Assembly (NCBI GenBank): GCA_905373555.1
Contig: CAJPTP010000069.1
Coordinates: forward strand, 1 to 5,967
Reading direction: 5' to 3'
Source of the DNA: an uncultured Francisella sp.
GTDB lineage: Bacteria; Pseudomonadota; Gammaproteobacteria; Burkholderiales; Neisseriaceae
Length of the DNA: 5,967 nucleotides
Shown: positions 5,527 to 5,967 of the stretch, in pieces
Position numbering within the stretch: position 1 is the first letter of the stretch
How the letters are laid out: the number at the start of each line of letters is the position of its first letter
Made by a program: the position numbers and the translations under genes
The notes under the pieces: model-generated
Databases searched by the model: none
Seen by the model: only the letters and a program-made list of their open reading frames with translations
Told to the model about the DNA's origin: nothing

Positions 5527-5809
5527 GCAGAGAAAAAGCGTCGACGCCCCGCCCTTTCGGCGTCTCTCTCACCGATCGCCGAACCCCCAAAGAAAAACTC
5601 TCGCGGCGGCCTTTGAAGGTCGGGATCGTTCGCCTTCAAGCCGCCGCGACATGACTCCGGCGGTTAAATTTGATATGAGCCGTCACTTTCGAGCCATCGC
5701 TTTCATTCGTTTTTGACGCCGCCGCTTCTTCGAGCTTGCGCAACACGACAGCAGGAGAAGCAGTTGCGCCATGATTCATAGTGTTTTTTGATATCAACGC
5801 TTCTCGCAT
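5527..5809 (-). repeat. Dispersed MITE-like element, copy D (283 bp, with insertion)
   Basis: The right end carries TCAACGCTTCTCGCAT (5794-5809), and its last 85 bases are strongly similar to the reverse complement of the start of copy C. The left end (5527-5548) is degenerate: GCAGAGAAAAAGCG then TCGACGCC. The central motif CCTTTGAAGGTCGGGATCG (5610-5628) lies at the expected distance from the left end, preceded by AAAGAAAAACTCTCG (5590-5604), which copy C also has in reverse. The distance from the centre to the right end is about 95 bp longer than in the other copies because of an insertion at about 5629-5728. A minus-strand frame starting MREALISKNTMNHGATASP runs 70 codons at most across this element; the same frame is broken in C and A, so I do not call a gene. 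Confidence 0.78.
5629..5728. other. Insertion of about 95 bp inside element D
   Basis: This segment lies between the central motif and the conserved right arm of copy D and has no counterpart in A, B or C. It contains CCGCCG (5641-5646) pairing with CGGCGG (5658-5663) across an 11-base loop, then a more AT-rich stretch. A short CCTTCAAG (5633-5640) is a near inverted copy of the CTTTGAAGG in the central motif. I see no clear target-site duplication. The boundaries are approximate to within about 5 bases. Confidence 0.45.
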
Positions 5810-5967
5810 GCTTCCCCCAAAAATAATCGCGCGCGCTCCGCCTTGCATCCCTTCGCCCCGACCTTGACCTGCGCCCTCCCCTCACTTTCCGCCATGCTCC
5901 AATCACCGCAAACCCGGATCGAAAGCCGGGCCGCAAAAAGGGCCGGCCTTGGCGCAAAACACGGCGG
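5810..5967. other. Gene-free end of the window
   Basis: This 158-base stretch after element D has no recognisable gene or RNA. It includes a T-to-A foldback of the kind CCCCCAAAAATAA beside the element end. A gene may start beyond the window edge. Confidence 0.4.

Noticed and set aside
74..5809. DNA uptake sequence explanation for the repeated AGAAGCGTTGA word
   Set aside because: The word occurs only as the ends of larger elements, together with conserved arms and centres, not as isolated short sites.
5636..5848. Small minus-strand protein starting MREALISKNTMNHGATASP inside element D
   Set aside because: The equivalent frame in copy C stops after six codons and in copy A it is interrupted, so the conservation is of DNA, not of a protein. 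It would merit reconsideration if many genomic copies keep the frame.

Overview
The window is GC-rich, probably from a proteobacterium, with beta- or gammaproteobacteria favoured. It carries four recognisable protein genes, all on the + strand: exodeoxyribonuclease VII small subunit (xseB, 871-1353), a second divergent XseB-like small protein (1398-1688), a short-chain polyprenyl/farnesyl diphosphate synthase of the IspA type (3026-3985), and a YafS-like SAM-methyltransferase-fold protein (4585-5337). xseB beside ispA is a classic proteobacterial pair (often xseB-ispA-dxs). YafS-like proteins are typical of gamma- and betaproteobacteria, usually near rnhA. Neither dxs nor rnhA is visible here. 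The taxon is inferred from gene content and not proven.

Layout: 1-576 is an AT-richer, repeat-filled region with two copies of a short dispersed element (A, 74-256; C, 392-576) and a 15-bp tandem repeat between them. 577-870 is a leader without a gene. 871-1688 holds the two small-subunit genes, each with its own Shine-Dalgarno and 44 bp apart. 1689-3025 is a 1.3-kb gene-free stretch with a hairpin just after the second gene, a terminator-like hairpin plus T-tract at 2029-2067, and element B (2311-2498). ispA follows, then about 600 bp of GC-rich gene-free DNA, then the methyltransferase gene. The last 630 bp is gene-free and contains element D (5527-5809).

Only about 42% of the window (2487 of 5967 bases) is coding, which is very low for a bacterium. 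The spacers are not obvious gene remnants, but four of them carry the same repeat family. Each copy is about 183-188 bp (283 bp in D, which has an internal insertion). It has inverted ends built on TGCGAGAAGCGTTGA, a conserved 45-bp arm, and a central motif like CCTTTGAAGGTCGGGATYG close to the middle. This MITE-like or structured-RNA-like family is the most interesting content. Low coding density, dispersed repeats and a duplicated small gene suggest a genome in flux, such as a host-associated lineage, but that is inference.

Functionally the genes are housekeeping: ExoVII small subunit(s) for DNA repair, IspA for isoprenoid precursors (ubiquinone, undecaprenyl phosphate), and a methyltransferase-fold protein of unknown substrate. 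They do not form one pathway.
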